A DNA stretch of 64,000 nt. Source: Polychytrium aggregatum (taxonomy: Eukaryota > Chytridiomycota > Chytridiomycetes > Polychytriales). This document shows positions 9,644 to 22,946 of this stretch, piece after piece. Position numbers and translations under genes: made by a program. The stretch spans positions 1,054,001-1,118,000 of the forward strand of contig NW_026516208.1 of the NCBI RefSeq assembly GCF_025602895.1, written 5' to 3'. Within the stretch, counting starts at the first letter, position 1, and every line of letters begins with the position of its first letter. The notes under the pieces were generated by a model. That model was given only the letters and a program-made list of their open reading frames with translations. It was not told the origin of the DNA and did no database searches.

Positions 9644-12600
9644 TCAGCGCTTGCCGACCTTCTTCTTGGCCTTGTCTTTGTCCTGCATGGCCATATCGTC
9701 TCCGCCAGCCTCGGCAATCAGCTCTGCCGCCCGTTGTGCCTCGAGGGCCAGCTTGCGAGCCATCGCATCCTCCATCTCCTTGATGATCCGCTGGCGATAG
9801 CTGTCCCTGCGCTTGACATCGAGGTCTCTGTAGTAGTCGACCTCCTTCTGCTTCTCGTCCACTTTGTCGATCTGCAGCTGTTTCCACCGGGCCCGGTACT
9901 CCTTGCCCTCGGCTCGCTGCCGACGGACTTCGTCGTGTATCTTCTCAAAGGCGCTCCACTTCTGCTGCCGCGCCTGCTCCCGCTGCTCCAAATCCTCGGG
10001 CGTGAGAACGTGCACCGGGGTTGCTGTTGCTGGCAGCGTTGACAGTCCTGTCCATCCGCTCTCGGCTGTTATCAGTCGTCCGACGCCCAGAGTTCCGGCT
10101 GTTCCGATGGACTCGTCGGCGGTTTCCTCGGTGAAGGACTGAATGGTCAGCGGACGACCGGTCGGCGTCGACTTTGTCGTCGTGGACTTGTTGGACTTGA
10201 AGACGCTCATGCCCCGGCTCAGGGTCTCGGTCGATTTGAGATAGGATTCGCGGGCCTCGCGGGCCTTGGCGGCTCGTCCGGGCTGGGCAGCTTCCCACGA
10301 GTCCTTGATGGCTTTGTACCGGTCCTCCTTCTCGGTATCCTTGACGACAACGAGCGAGCCTGGATCGGCGGTGATCAGCCGCAGCTTCCAGGCCGGCTCA
10401 TTGGTCTGCGGTTTGTCCTCGACCACTGTTGTGGTCGCAGCCGTTGCGCTGGCCGGGGTGGTGGACTTTTTCTTCTTGGCGCTGGCAACTTTGGCCCCCC
10501 GAGACGGCGGCCGGTTAGCATCTCCTGGTACGGTCGAGGCCACCGATACAAATTTGGTAAACTCCATCTGCTCGACGCTGCCCTGCACAATGTACTTTGG
10601 CTTTTTGGACTGCGTGGGGGTGTTCCGATCAAGGGAGATACGCCGTTGCGCATGCATTGGGCGTGGTTGGTGACGGCAGGATGATGAAGGTGAGGATGCG
10701 TGACGGTGAGCCGAGGAGGAATATGCGCGGAGGAATATGCGCCGATGCACCAGTAGACTCCACTGGTTCATGCGGGGGCAGTCGCCTGGGTCCATCACTC
10801 CTCAACTGCTTGTGTCCTGCTCGTGGTTCCCTCCTCGGCACTCTTGGGCAGCTCATGGGATTCACACACACAGGTGATCATGTCTACAAGCACATGTCGC
10901 CCGCTCCATCTGAACTAAACCCAATACTGACAACTCCCCTTGCTCTCCATCAAGACCCCACCATCATCCTCCCTCCCCGCAGCTCACCTGAGACGAAGCT
11001 GAGCCCGGGGCTGACTTGGATTCTTTCGAGGCCGAGTCCGGAGGCCCCTGGACCATATTGATCGCATAGACGGTCGTGATGCCTCGTCCCTTGGACGACT
11101 GGATCTCGACGTCGTTCTCAAAGATCTGAAGTTTGATCCACACCAGCGGAAAGGCGAATGTGAGCTGCATAGAGACGCAGTTCTCAGGGCAGTCCTTGAC
11201 CTTGACGACAAACCTGGGTGTCGCACCGAGTCAGAGCAAGAACGAGGCCGTGGTCTGTCGATGAGTGTCGCTGCAGCCTGGAGCATCGGGACCTTGTCGC
11301 ATCGATACCCCGCTGTTCCTCAACAATCGACCAAATCGCCCTCACCGTCATCACGCTCACGAAAGTCCCCGAGCTGCTTGTACTCCTCACCGGAACAGAA
11401 TATTGTGCTTGTTTGGCACGTAAATGTCATCGAAATCCTGGATGCTTGGCTTGGTAAAGATCTCGAGCGGCTTCTCGGGTGAGAACAGCGTGTTGGGTTC
11501 AAACACGAGCCGCAGCTTCCACTTTCCGGCCGGGCGTGCTACAGGCGTGCGGCAATCAGCCAGAAGTGTGTATCCGGACTAAAGTTGCGGACATGGTGAA
11601 GGGTACGCAGAGTGTTAAAGAGCACGCACCGAGATCGCCTCTGGGTCGGCTCGCAGTCACAGAGACACCTCGTCCCCTCCTCAGTTGCCCATGGCTGTCG
11701 TCGACTATAGTAGCGGGGGGGGGCACAAGAACACCACATCAAAGTGCGGTGATGCAGGCGAGTCGGACGGGCACCTTGTTTGGTGTGTAGATTCTTGGGT
11801 GCAGGTTGTAGAAAATTTCTGGAATCAGCTTCCCGGTGTCATTGTCAAACATGCGCAGGGATGTGAGGGATTGTATCGAGTCTGGAGTGTAGATGTTGGC
11901 CGCCAGATAGGTTGGTTCGTTGAAGTGCAGTGCTTGTCTAGATATTGAAAGCAGACGATAAATCAGTACCGCAAGCCCGGTAAGTCGGCGGGTGGACTGT
12001 GATACGCCGTAGTCTCGCCGAGGACAGTCAGAGATCGGAAGTGGCAGCGCAGCTGATGTGGCTTACTTGAAGAGCAGGAACCACGATCCCACACCCTGCG
12101 CCGCGAACTGATCATCGACATCCTTGACCGACAGATTCAGCCGCTCCGTGAGGTACTTTGCTTCGTCTTCCAGAGAAAAGTCCTCTCGCGACAGGAACGA
12201 TATGAAGAAGGTGGTCGGGCAGTCGACAACAAAGCGGTATGCAGTTATGCTGGAGATGTGGAGACGCTGGTAAGCGTGTGATCCATAAGACTCGGCGGTG
12301 CTGCTGTGTGCACGAGGTCCGTGGATGCAGGGCATGCTCAGACGCCCGCAAGCAAACGGGCCGCCTCCCCATGACCAGTGTGCGGACATGCCCAGATGAG
12401 TCAGGCTCGCTCAATGCTCTCGAACATCACGGCTTCATCGGTCACAGGCAGTCTTTGGCTCAATGCCGTCAATGCCGCTGTGCCCGTCTACCTTACTGCC
12501 TCTGAGACAACTCGGCACACTCAAGACTACCTCGCCGTCCTGGCAAACCTACTCTGCTGGCAGTCGAACATATGTCGCCAAGCAGGCGTTTGTAGACAGT

Positions 12601-15221
12601 CTCACGGTTGGCTTCTTTCTGTCCGATAGCTTCCAGTCATACTGCTCGAGGGTGATGCTCGATCCCGACGGCATGCTCTCGTTCTTGATCTTGCCGTACG
12701 TCGAGATGCACATGTACACCGCGGCTTCTCGGCTGGGATCCGGAAGATCTGCAGAGACATGAAGAACGCATGGGCCAGGATGTGTGGTTGGCGAGTAGGC
12801 CGCGCCCGATTAGGAGTGGACAACAGTACCGATGATGGGACCACAAGGCGTTGCAATGTTGGGAAGATGGCGGCGAGCGATTGGGGAGTGAAGAGATAAG
12901 CAAGTGATTGGATTACATAGTATTGGAGGGATGCGCAGGTTTTCGTTGGCCTTGCTTGCATCGGGGATCGAGTGCCAGGTCCGGACACACTTGAAAGTCG
13001 CTTGGTTGTGGTAGATGGTCACGCATCTGGAGCCGGTATAAGAGGCAGGACAGAGATGCTGGTCAGCTTCCGCTGTTGAGGCGTGCGCCGGAACAGATCG
13101 GGGGTGTTTGCAGCCTGCATACCGAAATATCCTTATAAAGTCTGTGCCGGTCATCCAGCAATCGTTGTTGTCAGACCAGCCGCTTTCTTCCTCGTTGCCG
13201 GGCTTGCTCTTGAGCTCCATAGTTCTCCCGCGCAGTCTCGGGCATCTGGATGCTCAAGGCCATGGCGAAGAGTGGCAGTGTGCGGCAGTAGAGTACAGCG
13301 GCGGCGCAGGCGTTGTAAGTCGGAGAGAGGGGGACGGACGACAAGCCTCGAGCCTGCCGAGACCAAGGCATATTGGTATGCAGCGACACCTTACCCGCAA
13401 GAAAAGTAGCCTCGCACTCGCACAATCTTGGTGGACTGCAGGAGATCGACCGATTCTTTCCCAGTGACGGCGATCGGTGTGGTCTCGCGCAGCTCCATGA
13501 CCCGAAAACTAAACGCGATTGTGTTGATGTCGATTTTGTCGGTGGGCTCCTGGAAGAATCGGCGCAGTCGATTTCAGTGCATGTGCGAAGCCTTGACGAC
13601 TGCTATGCATGTCACACCACGGATGCAGGTTTGATCCAGCATCCACAGCTCACGCACCTCGCCGTCTCGATAGGCCATGATGACCGAATAGGGAACTTGG
13701 CGCGGCGTGTTGGCTCTTGCATTGGCCGAGGCGATGGCGCTCCGATCGGCGGCCTTCTCCTTCTGTGCCGCGGGTTGCATCGCAGTGGCTCCGGCGCCAG
13801 GCTTGCCGGCGGTCGAGACGGGACCGTTGCCCTGCATCGATTTTGTGTTCAGGTTCAGGAGCGAAGTCCAGAACCCGGCAGACTTTTGCTGGCTGACAAG
13901 GCGCTCCGGAATCCATCCCTTGAGGGTGTAGAAGATGTCAAAGTCGCCGCACTCGGGCTCACCGTCGATCTCTTTGTAGCTGGAGCAGAGACAAGAGGCA
14001 GCCGCTCCGATTCAGTCGCTCCGATTCAGTCGCTCTGATTCAGTCTCGTGAGCGTTGAACCCCTCTCGGCACCGGGACTCATGCTCCCACCAACACCGGC
14101 GCGTTTCCCACGAACCTGAGAGCGGCCACCTTGACGACCGCCTTCGAGAGCAGCAGCGGCCACAGCTCGTTCACCGCTGGACTCGACATCAGAAGCGGGC
14201 GGCCATCCGAGTCCAGCGGAATTCGATCATCGACCGTGATCTTGCGCCACGAGCCCAGCCAGAAGAGCTTGACGATGTACTTGCCCGATGCGTTATACAC
14301 CGGGAGGCCGTCTTTGCCCTTGGGGAAGATCTGTTCCCAGGGCGCGAACTCATCCGGGAGCGAGGCGGCCTTGAAGGACTTGCTCTGGTCGAAGAGGTAG
14401 TGGATGGTGGCCACCATCTGCCGCATCAGCTCGGAGGACATCAGATGCCGGTTTGCCTGGAATAGCTTGCTGGTTCCGGAAAGGTTCTCCTGCTCGGGCG
14501 AGAACTCGGTGGGCAAGGCTTCGTCTTCGGGCGGCAGCGCCTCTTCGGTCGAGACGACGGGCGAGGGCTGCAACGGCGATGTGATCGAGTCGGAGCGGTT
14601 GGCAACGAGGGTGCTCTGCGGGTCCGAGTTGGTGGTGGAAAGATCGGTCGGGTTGGGCGCCCCCTCTTCGAGTGCCTCGGGACCATCGCCTTCGAGGGCC
14701 TCCACGCCGCTGTCCTGCGACGACGGCTGCTCAGAGTCGGTCGGCATCGAGCCATCTTCGCGTGCTGTTCGCTCGCGAGCGCTGGCGATCCTCTGGGGAC
14801 GGACCTGGCTGATGCCACTCAGACCATTGCTGCCCTGGCTGTTTGGCGTCATGGACATGAATATGTCCTCGAGCATGGCGGTGGGCTGGATGGCGATGGG
14901 CGCAAGGCCGTCGCCGATGAACTCGATCGGCCGCTTGTAAGAATCCAAGAGTGGGCGCAGACTCCGGGGCAGGCAGAGCAGGCCCTCAGGGTCTTCAAAG
15001 ACGTGTTTGGTACTCCACTTTTCCGAGTTTACCTCGCTATCGGACCACTCTGGCCAGATCACGACGGGCGGCTCGACTTCCTCGACGGCGCCACCGGCAT
15101 TGGCCGCGGCCGCTCCCTGCGGCTGGGTTGTCTGGCCAGCGGGGGGATTGACGGACGGCGCCCGTTTCTTGCTGCCGGATTTCTCAAGGCGGTCCTTGGA
15201 GTTGGAGCCGGCCTTTTTCAT
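9644..15221 (-). CDS. ADGB: Androglobin (calpain-like cysteine-protease domain protein of cilia)
   Basis: Androglobin is a large cilium- and sperm-associated chimera of calpain-like and globin parts. The first exon (ATG at 15221, reading to about 14085) has the hallmark N-terminus VVIWPEWSDSEVNSEKW then HVFEDPEGLLCLPRSL. The calpain-like stretch follows: GKYIVKLFWLGSWRKITVDD and ELWPLLLSKAVVKVA. Later minus-strand exons give a GWIPERLV segment (about 13900), YDWKLSD (about 12630), KWKLRLVFEPN with IYVPNKHNILF (about 11500-11410), a beta-rich PLVWIKLQIFENDVEI segment (about 11130) and a coiled-coil Lys/Glu-rich last exon (about 10640-9644). Introns separate them and not every junction was settled. 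I could not find a convincing globin segment. It is divergent from the NRPS-like gene. Confidence 0.8.
14003..14045. repeat. Short tandem repeat in an androglobin intron
   Basis: Three copies of a 14-bp unit (CGCTCCGATTCAGT, the last with T for C) lie in an intron between the calpain-like exon and the next exon. Confidence 0.7.
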
Positions 15222-16399
15222 GACGGAGACTCAGGCCCAAGTATCTGAGGGAGGGAGGGGAGGAGGAGCGGGCGAGTGCTGATGGAGGTTGATTGCGAAC
15301 GATGATGGACAAAATTGCGGCGATTGATCGGCGGATGAGACTGGGATGTGCGTGCGATTGGAGGCGGCAGGAGTACTGCTGGCCTTTGCGAGCCGATTGG
15401 CAAAAGTTCGCGCCAGATTCCGATATTGATTCCCGGCTCTGCGCGCACCAGGCGGCGACTTTCCCACATTGAAACGGGGCACCTCAGCCATGGATGCCTT
15501 GCGGATTGTGTAGATTGAATAATGCCGATCGATTTGACCCTGCCGCGTGAATGGACGGGGATACTGTGAAGCGCATCGAATGACATGATAGGACATGGTG
15601 AGCAAGATAGAGTGTGATATGGTGTGTGATATGATAGGACATGGTGTGAATGATAGGACATGGTGTGATATGATAGGACATGGTGTGATATGGCATGGCC
15701 TGCAATTCGATATGACCAGCCACGGCATGCCACCCGCCCGCTGGCGCAGTGCTTGTTCGCACTGAATTGTATTCCATAGCATTCCATAGCACTCCATAGC
15801 ACCGAAGTGCACCCCACTCCATTGGCAATCCTCGGCGCCCGCGTCCGTCCTGGCTTCGTACTGTGTTTGCAAACAAATCCCTGCCATCCCGCGGCTGCTC
15901 TGTCTTTGATCTCGCAACGACGACAACGACGACGACAACGAACAACAACAGCAACGATAGCAAGCATCCGCAACAAGCATCCGCAACAAGCATCCGCAAC
16001 AAGCATCCGCAACAAGCGTCCGCGGCAAATATCGCCATTCCGCTGCAGCGCATCTCCCCGACAAGTCCTCTTCGGCTCCAGCGCCCCGTCCTGTGTCCTT
16101 ATCCTCGGCGCTTTCGGTCCTTTGGCCGTTCGTCGCAGCCAAGGTCCTTGCTCATTCTGCCCGGACCCGGCCCAGTGCCATCTCGCTGCCCCGTTGGCCA
16201 TATTTTGTTTTTTCGCCCCCCCCCGGCCCTCTTCGTCACCGAGTCTCTCCCTCCTTTCCGCACACCCCCCGGGCTTGCTCGCTCGGCTCGTCGTCCGCTC
16301 ATTCGGTTCTTTCCAGGCTTGTGTCGATAGACGTTTGTTCCTGTCTCTGCCTTCCGTCCCTGCATTCTTGCGCTTTGCCCTTCTCCGTCTCTGCTCTCC
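15222..16399. other. Divergent promoter region with two minisatellites
   Basis: Shared upstream region of androglobin (minus) and the NRPS-like gene (plus). It contains an array of ATGATAGGACATGGTGTGAT-type units (about 15580-15700) and four to five copies of a 13-bp ACAAGCATCCGCA unit (about 15958-16020), preceded by CAACGACGA-rich sequence. The last 250 bp before the NRPS-like ATG are C/T-rich, as expected for a fungal 5' leader. No gene seen. Confidence 0.6.
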
Positions 16400-19300
16400 A
16401 TGATTGCTCTTCCCTCAGACCAGCCACGGGACTCCCTGTCGATCGAGCCGTCTTACAGCCGGGTCGCCGTCTTGGTGATTCCCGACCTGGTGACCGCCCA
16501 TATCTATGAGCATCTCCAGGCCTTCTTGGCCTTGGTCCCCGGCGCCTCGGAGCTGGCGGTCTTGCTGGCGGCCTTTGCTGTCTTTCTCAAGCGATACAGC
16601 AGCCAGAGCACCCTCTCGATCGGCACCATCTTCCGCGACAAGTTCCAGTCCGACCCTGCCAAGCGGCAGTCTCCCTTTGACTTGCTGCTACAGGTCAATC
16701 CCTCCGACACCCTCACCGACCTCTCGCTCGAAACCCAAAAGGCCATCGATGCCGCCGAAGACTCGCTCAAGTACCAGACCGCCTTTGTCAACCACACCCC
16801 AACCCAGGTGATGCTGTGGCTCGAGGACCCCGACGAGACCGTCACCAACGGCGTCCCTGGCATCCCTCCGATCTCGATCGCCTTTCCGCCTTGCGAGATC
16901 TTGCTCCAGGTCAATCCTGCTGCCGGCCGCGCCATCGTGCTCTACGACATGTGGCTCTACAAGGAAACCACCGTCTCGCGCATGATGGCCCACTTCCGCA
17001 ACGTTCTCGACCACTGCCTGCGATTTCCGGTCGATACCCTCCTGGCACGCATCCCCATGCTCTCCGACGAGGAGCACCAGCAGCAGATTATCGAATGGAA
17101 CACCCGTTCCATCGACCCGTCTCTGCCCCTGAACAAGTGTCTGCACACCCTCTTTGAGGAGACGGCTCGACAATATGCCCAGGAGACTGCCCTGGTCGAT
17201 CCCCGGGGAATCCGCACCAGCTACGCTGGCCTCAACCAGGCATCCAACCGGCTGGCTCGGTATCTGCGACAGCTTGGCGTCCGGCCGGGCGGCGCCGTCA
17301 TCGTCTCGGTTCCACGTTCGGCCAACTTTGTGGGTGCCATCCTGGCCGTCCTCAAGGCCGGGGCCTCGTACATCCCCGTCGACGATGGCCAGCTCCGCAC
17401 CTCGCTGGACTACTTGCGGCTGCTCACCAAGGACGCCTCGCCAGCCGCCGTCATTGCCGACCCAGCCACCTCTCGGCTGTGGCTATCCTTGAACCTGGGC
17501 TGCCCCTTGGTTACCATTGAATCGCTTGCCTCGTCTCTGTGGCAAGAGTTCGACGACAGCAACCTGAACCTCACGCTGCCGTCCTCTGGTCGTGCCTACG
17601 AGGTGTATTCCTCCTATGGCGACGTCAAGGCCTCGTCCATCACGCACGCCAACATCGGCAACATGGCCTTCTGGCATCGTTCGCTCACCTCGCTGACGCG
17701 CAGCGACCGTGTGGCCTTTCTCAACTCGGTCTCCTCGAGCCTGAGCGTCAGCGCCATCTGGTGCACCATCCTGTTTGGTGCCACCCTCGTCTGCTTTGAC
17801 GAGGCCTCCAAAATCTCGGTCGACAGCATCATCGGGATGTGTGTGCGCGAAAAGGTCACCATCATGCACATCTCCACGCCGCTCTGGCGCAATTACAGCC
17901 ACGGCGACTGGTCCAAGACCAGCCTCCGGTTTACTCTCGTCAATGGCGATCTCCTCAAGATCGGCCCCTCCAAGCGATTCTCGGGCCGCCTCGTCAACAC
18001 CTTTGGCCCGAGCGAGGTTTCGGTCTTTTCGCTTTACCACGTCGTTGGACCCGAGGAGGAGCGACCTCCGCTCGGCCGGCCGATCACCAACACCGCGGCC
18101 TTCATCCTCGACGACGATCTCGAGCCGGTGCCGATCGGGGCCCCGGGTGAGCTCTATCTCAGTGGCATGAACGTTGGCCTGGGCTACCGCAACCGACCTT
18201 CGCTCACTGCAGCGCGGTTCATTCGCAATCCATTCACCGTCGTGGGCAGTGCACAGATGTTCCGCACGGGCATCATTGCCAGCTACAGCTCGCTCGGCGA
18301 GATCCAATACATCGAGAACAGCAAGCGGCGCTCCACAAGCAGCCACCTCCGCATCAAACCCGAGGAGATTTCCAGCTGCATCAAGGCCCTCCCCGGCGTC
18401 CAGGACTGCCTGGTTCAATTCGAGCGACTGCGGGGACTCGGCCACGAGTTGTGTGCCTATGTGGCTATCCCCGACAACCAGTTTGGTGAAGAGCGTGTGC
18501 GCCAGTACCTGTCGCAACGGCTCCCGAGCTTCAAGATCCCTGCCAAGATCTTCTGCTCGCTTGAGATCCCGTATGCGATCCGCGACCGTGCCGACCCGAT
18601 CGAAGTGCCCTCCGATTCGGACTCTGCCGGCCCGTCGCCACTGCAAATCACCAGCAACCCGGGTTTGCTTGCCGGCGGCGACCGTCGAGTGCCTGGCCAG
18701 GAGGCCACAGAGCCCTTCCGCCGCACCTCGTCGCTGGAGCACTTTGTCGGTCGTGGCGGCGATCGCTCCTCGGGTCCCGGCATCTCACGCAACCTGCACC
18801 AGGCCCAGGAGCCTCGAGCGGCCGAACAGCGCGAGCGGCTCTCGTTGCAGAGCAACTCCACAGTGTCGTCATCTTCGCCTTCATTCTCGGGAATCTTTTC
18901 GGCTCCCCGGAAGCGAGTGGTCTCGGAGCCATCGTTTGGAAGCCTCCTCCAGCCGGCTTACGATTCATCGGATCCGCAGCGCTCGTACCCATGCTCCCGA
19001 TCCCAATCGGAGCTGGCCGCCTGGCAGATTCAGCACAAGCATGCTTCCGTCGGCAACTTCCCCGTTGCGATCGAGGTTGAGGGCAAGCTGGACGAGCGTG
19101 CCCTTGCCCTGAGCATCGATCTGATCAGCCGCCGGCACTTGATCCTTCGCACCCTGTATGGACTCCAAGCCAATGGTGCGACATCTGTGAGTCAGCGGGT
19201 GCAGAATGATGGCGTCATTCCGCTGGATCACCTCACACTGCCTTCCAGTGCCGCATTCGAAGATCTGTCAGCCAACGAGACCGTGGGCCCCAGAATGTGG

Positions 19301-22300
19301 CAGCCGTTTGACCTCGAGCGCGAGTTCCCGATCCGATTGAGCGTAATCGAGTTTGAGGGCAATGCAACACAGCGGCTCTTGTTGATTGTGACCCATCGGG
19401 TGGTTACAGGTTCGTCGTCGGCGATGTTTTGTCCGAAGAGATGCGCAGAGACGATGATGTTCAGGGCGTTTGGTGGCTGAGCGAATCGGAGCTGTGTTTT
19501 CGCCTTGTTGGGAAGTGTCGTCGTTGTGTTTGCTAACCAGAGCTGTTATTCAATTGGCCACTGGCGATTCCTTGGTGAATACTCCCCTTGACCAATGGGT
19601 CGTTGTCCATGCAACCGGCAATCTCCGACACCACTCGACACCACCCGACACCACTCGACACTTCACGACACGCAACACTCGACTCATCCGCGATGCGTAT
19701 ACTCCCAACCCAACGCCCAGACAAATGGTCGGTTCGTCTGCTGATGGAGGAGCTCTTTGAGTGCTACATCGAAGTCTCCAAGAACCCCGCCTTCTCTCCG
19801 CCCTCACCCGAGTGCCAATACATCGATATGGCTGTCTGGGAGCAGCAGTTCCTGGAGACCCCCGAGGCCCACAAGCAGCTGTCGTTTTGGCACGATCGAC
19901 TCAAGAATATTCACAGTCGCATGGATATCCCGACGGACTTTGCTCGGTATGTGTCTCCCCCCCCCCACTGATTCGTCGGCCTCTCTGTTAGCAAAGCTCT
20001 GCAGGCCGCTGTGGCGAGCCAAGAACTCGCACTGGTGGTGAAGCGGCGGGGAGGGGGAAGGCTTTCTGTCCCCTGACAGCCTTGCTCGCTCACACCTCTG
20101 CCCTGCCTCGCGCAATTTGAACGCTACCCTCGCCTGCAACCCGTAGACCCGCGAAGCCCTCGTACAAGACCGCCACGCACTGGTTCGAGCTCGAGTACAC
20201 CTTGGTCGAGTCCGTGCGTGCCTTCTCGCGCGACTGGAACGTCAGCGTCGAGCAGATCTGCTTCACGGCGATCTGCTGTCTCCTGCATCTATGGACGGGC
20301 GGTCGTTCGGACGTCGTGGTGACGCGCGAAGTGACGAACCGCCGCATTCTCAAATTCTCCGGGGCCATAGGACGCTTTGCAAACTATGTGAGTTGAGGCG
20401 ACCCGAGCTACCGCAGAGGCACGAGGGTCAGGTCTTGGACAGAGGACTTGACAGTGACAGAGTACAGAGTTCGGAGTGCTGAGTCGTTCCGCTGCAGGTT
20501 CTCGACGTCGTCAACTTCAACAGCCAGTCGACCTTCAACAGCGTCCTGGATTTCGTTCGCAATCTATACCTCGAAGATGCGGTTCACCAGGAAGTGCCTC
20601 TTCCTGCGACTCTGGACCATATCCGCAAAAACGGGAACGCCGAGCCGCCTGTCCCGCAGATTCTGTTTACTTACATCGTAAGTACAGCCGTGGCTGCTCT
20701 CGATTGCACGCCTCTGCTCAGTTTGCAAATGCGGCTGTAGTAGGCACATCTGTGGTGACCATGGCGACACGTCCTTGCATGTGACTGACTGCCGCTGCCT
20801 CTGTTCTTGTTTTTTTGGCTCGGGGTTTCCTCCCCTTCCTCATCAGAACTCTCGTCGATACGAAGCCCAGCGCATTGGTGGCAGTGGTGGTGTATCCGAG
20901 CTCGGTATTCGCCGCCTGCCGATCCGCGAAACAGTCGAGTCCATGTTTGACCTGGCATTCTTGTTCGAGAAGGGCCACGAAGGCAAGCTCATTGGCTCGA
21001 TCGAGTACCAAGTCGAGCTCTGGGACGCCTCCACGATCCGCGATCTGGTGCAAGACTTGGCTCTGGTTCTGGAGACCACGGTGATGGAGCCGATTGTACG
21101 AGTCAACGCGCTGCCAATGTCGCTCGTCGACAGCCGCATCAGCGCTGGCGACAACGAAGAAAGCGGCGCCGCTGCGTCCACGGACGATCGACCCGGGCAG
21201 TTGGATTCAGAGATTAGCATCGGCATGGCCAGGCTCGGGCTGTCGAAGCGGGCAGCAGGCGTCTTTGCCGAGCCACACCGCAGCCGCTCCGTTCGGCATA
21301 GCACCGTCCCGTTGGGCTTGGCGCCAGCGCCGGCGGTGGTGGAAGAAGTCTCGCCAAAGTCCTCGAGCGGCCAAGCTGGAGAGCGCAACTCGACGGGATC
21401 GCTCAACATTGTCGATCAAGTGATGCGCATGTCCGTGTGGTCGTTGGGCGGATACGAGTCCGTGCCGGACGACTCGAGTTTGTTCCGAGGATCAAGCCGC
21501 CACGGGCGCGATTCGATGCGGTCGCTGAGGACCGACCGGTCGCAGTCGATCAATTCTATTTTCTCGATCCGGTCCGGTGGCCGACAGAGCTTCATTCCCC
21601 CCCGCACGCTTTCACGAGTCGGATCGGAAAGCGAAAGCGGGTCGAACAACTGGCGCAGCAGCGTCGGGAACACTGGCAGCTCGAGCGACGTTGGCGCGGC
21701 ATACTCGAACTCGTCGACATGGCGCAAGGACAGCGCGGCGCCAACGATCCCCGACGCCTTGGAGCTGCTGGCCCTGCTGAAGCAGGCACTCGATGAAAGC
21801 GACCTGCGTCTGCAGGACGACTTTTGGGAGAGCGGCGGCGACCTGAGCTCGGCCCGCGAGCTTTGCGACGAGGTCAAGAAGCGGTACCGGGTCCGGCTGA
21901 CGGTGGACGATCTCGCGACGATGGAAAGCTGCCGCGACATTGTCCAGTTCGTACAGGCGGCGATGAAGAAGCAAGGATTCAGCAGCCGGCCCAGGTCTGG
22001 CGAAGCCAAGACGGTATCGTCCTTTTCATCGGGCTCGTCGACTCCGTCGTCGGTGTCGCCGGCCACGCCGTCGTATCTCCGGGGCTCTGGCCTGATCTCG
22101 CCTACGATTGCCGAGGAGGCCACACGAGGTCGTGCGGGCGACCCGTCGGCAGTGCTGTTTTCCAGTGCCGATCTGGATCTGACGGGGGTGCAAGCCCAGA
22201 CCGGCGACGGCCCGGCGGCGGATCGCTGGAGCATCAGCGCTACCGTCTCGGAGAAGACCGAGCAGTACACCAAGTACATGAGCCAAGCGCAGGAAGTCGG

Positions 22301-22532
22301 GGAGGAGGAATACAACAAGCTGACGATGCCGGTGCCTGGACATCCGGAGTGGCGCAAGGTGGATCGAAACGACGGGCTGATCTACTACTTCAACATCAAG
22401 ACCCACGAGACAAGCTGGGAGCCGCCCGGCGGCAGCGCTGCCCCGAGCCAAAAGCCGGCCGGCGAGAGCCCCGATGCCGACCCGCGCTCTGGCGGCCTGT
22501 CTGCACTCCGGATGACCTTTGGAACCAAGTGA
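16400..22532 (+). CDS. NRPS-like pseudo-synthetase with C-terminal WW domain
   Basis: Five exons join in phase (16400-19409, 19721-19946, 20147-20387, 20498-20677, 20847-22532) for 1780 residues. The order is a partial condensation-like N-terminus, an adenylation domain (about 250-735), a condensation domain (about 860-1290), a carrier-like domain (about 1518-1595) and a WW domain (about 1713-1750). Structural motifs survive: LKAGASYIPVD, NTFGPSE, GELYLSGMNVGLGYRN. Catalytic ones do not: the TSGTTGxPKG loop reads YSSYGDVKASSI, YRTGDL reads FRTGIIAS, and the NGKxDR lysine is missing. Across the first splice the HHxxxDGWS motif reads HRVVTDKWS, with Arg for the catalytic His. The carrier motif GGHSL reads GGDLS. 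The gene looks spliced and maintained, so I infer a non-enzymatic scaffold. Its partner is unknown. Confidence 0.8.
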
Positions 22533-22710
22533 GCCCACCAGCCGGTCCTGGGGGACGGCGGGTTGCAGGGCCGGTGTGGCGCCTTTTGTTGGACTGGGCT
22601 GGACTGGAGCAGGATCTCTGCACCGTCAAGTTGTTTGCTTGTCGTTTGACATGCCAGGTGTATATTTCCGCTGTACGAATAGCGAGCTGTGCTGCAGCGT
22701 TTCCAGAATG

Positions 22711-22946
22711 AAATGGGACACTCCCGTTTTTAACCAGGACTGTGTTTTATATGGAACCTGAATACACCCACCCACTCATCGCATTCATGGCCAAGCAAGT
22801 ATGTCCAAAGAGACCGAAGTGGTGATTGCCTTTGGGAATGCCTCCTGGAAACTGGGGGAGGGATCCCATGGCTTACCCGCTGGGCCTACGGAAGTTCGGC
22901 AGGCTGCAGGCCTCTGAAGCCAGGAAGGAACTGCCCCGTTTTTTGG
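22711..22946 (+). mobile_element. Internally deleted Fanzor-transposon relic (MITE-like)
   Basis: The left end (22711-22734) reads AAATGGGACACTCCCGTTTT and matches the left end of the full element at 42325. The right end (22931-22946) has CCCCGTTTTTT like the full right end. Between them, about 22815-22860 translates as TEVVIAFGNASWK, close to the Fanzor TDVVIAFGNASWR (nuclease region at about 45557-45595). The copy keeps both ends and a small piece of the nuclease gene but no transposase, so it looks like a deletion derivative that is now decaying. Confidence 0.7.

Noticed and set aside
15580-16020. Regularly repeated units that might suggest a CRISPR array
   Set aside because: Units are directly tandem without unique spacers, in a eukaryotic intergenic region.
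17483-18742. 419-codon minus-strand open frame
   Set aside because: Lies antisense to the adenylation domain and is explained by codon bias.
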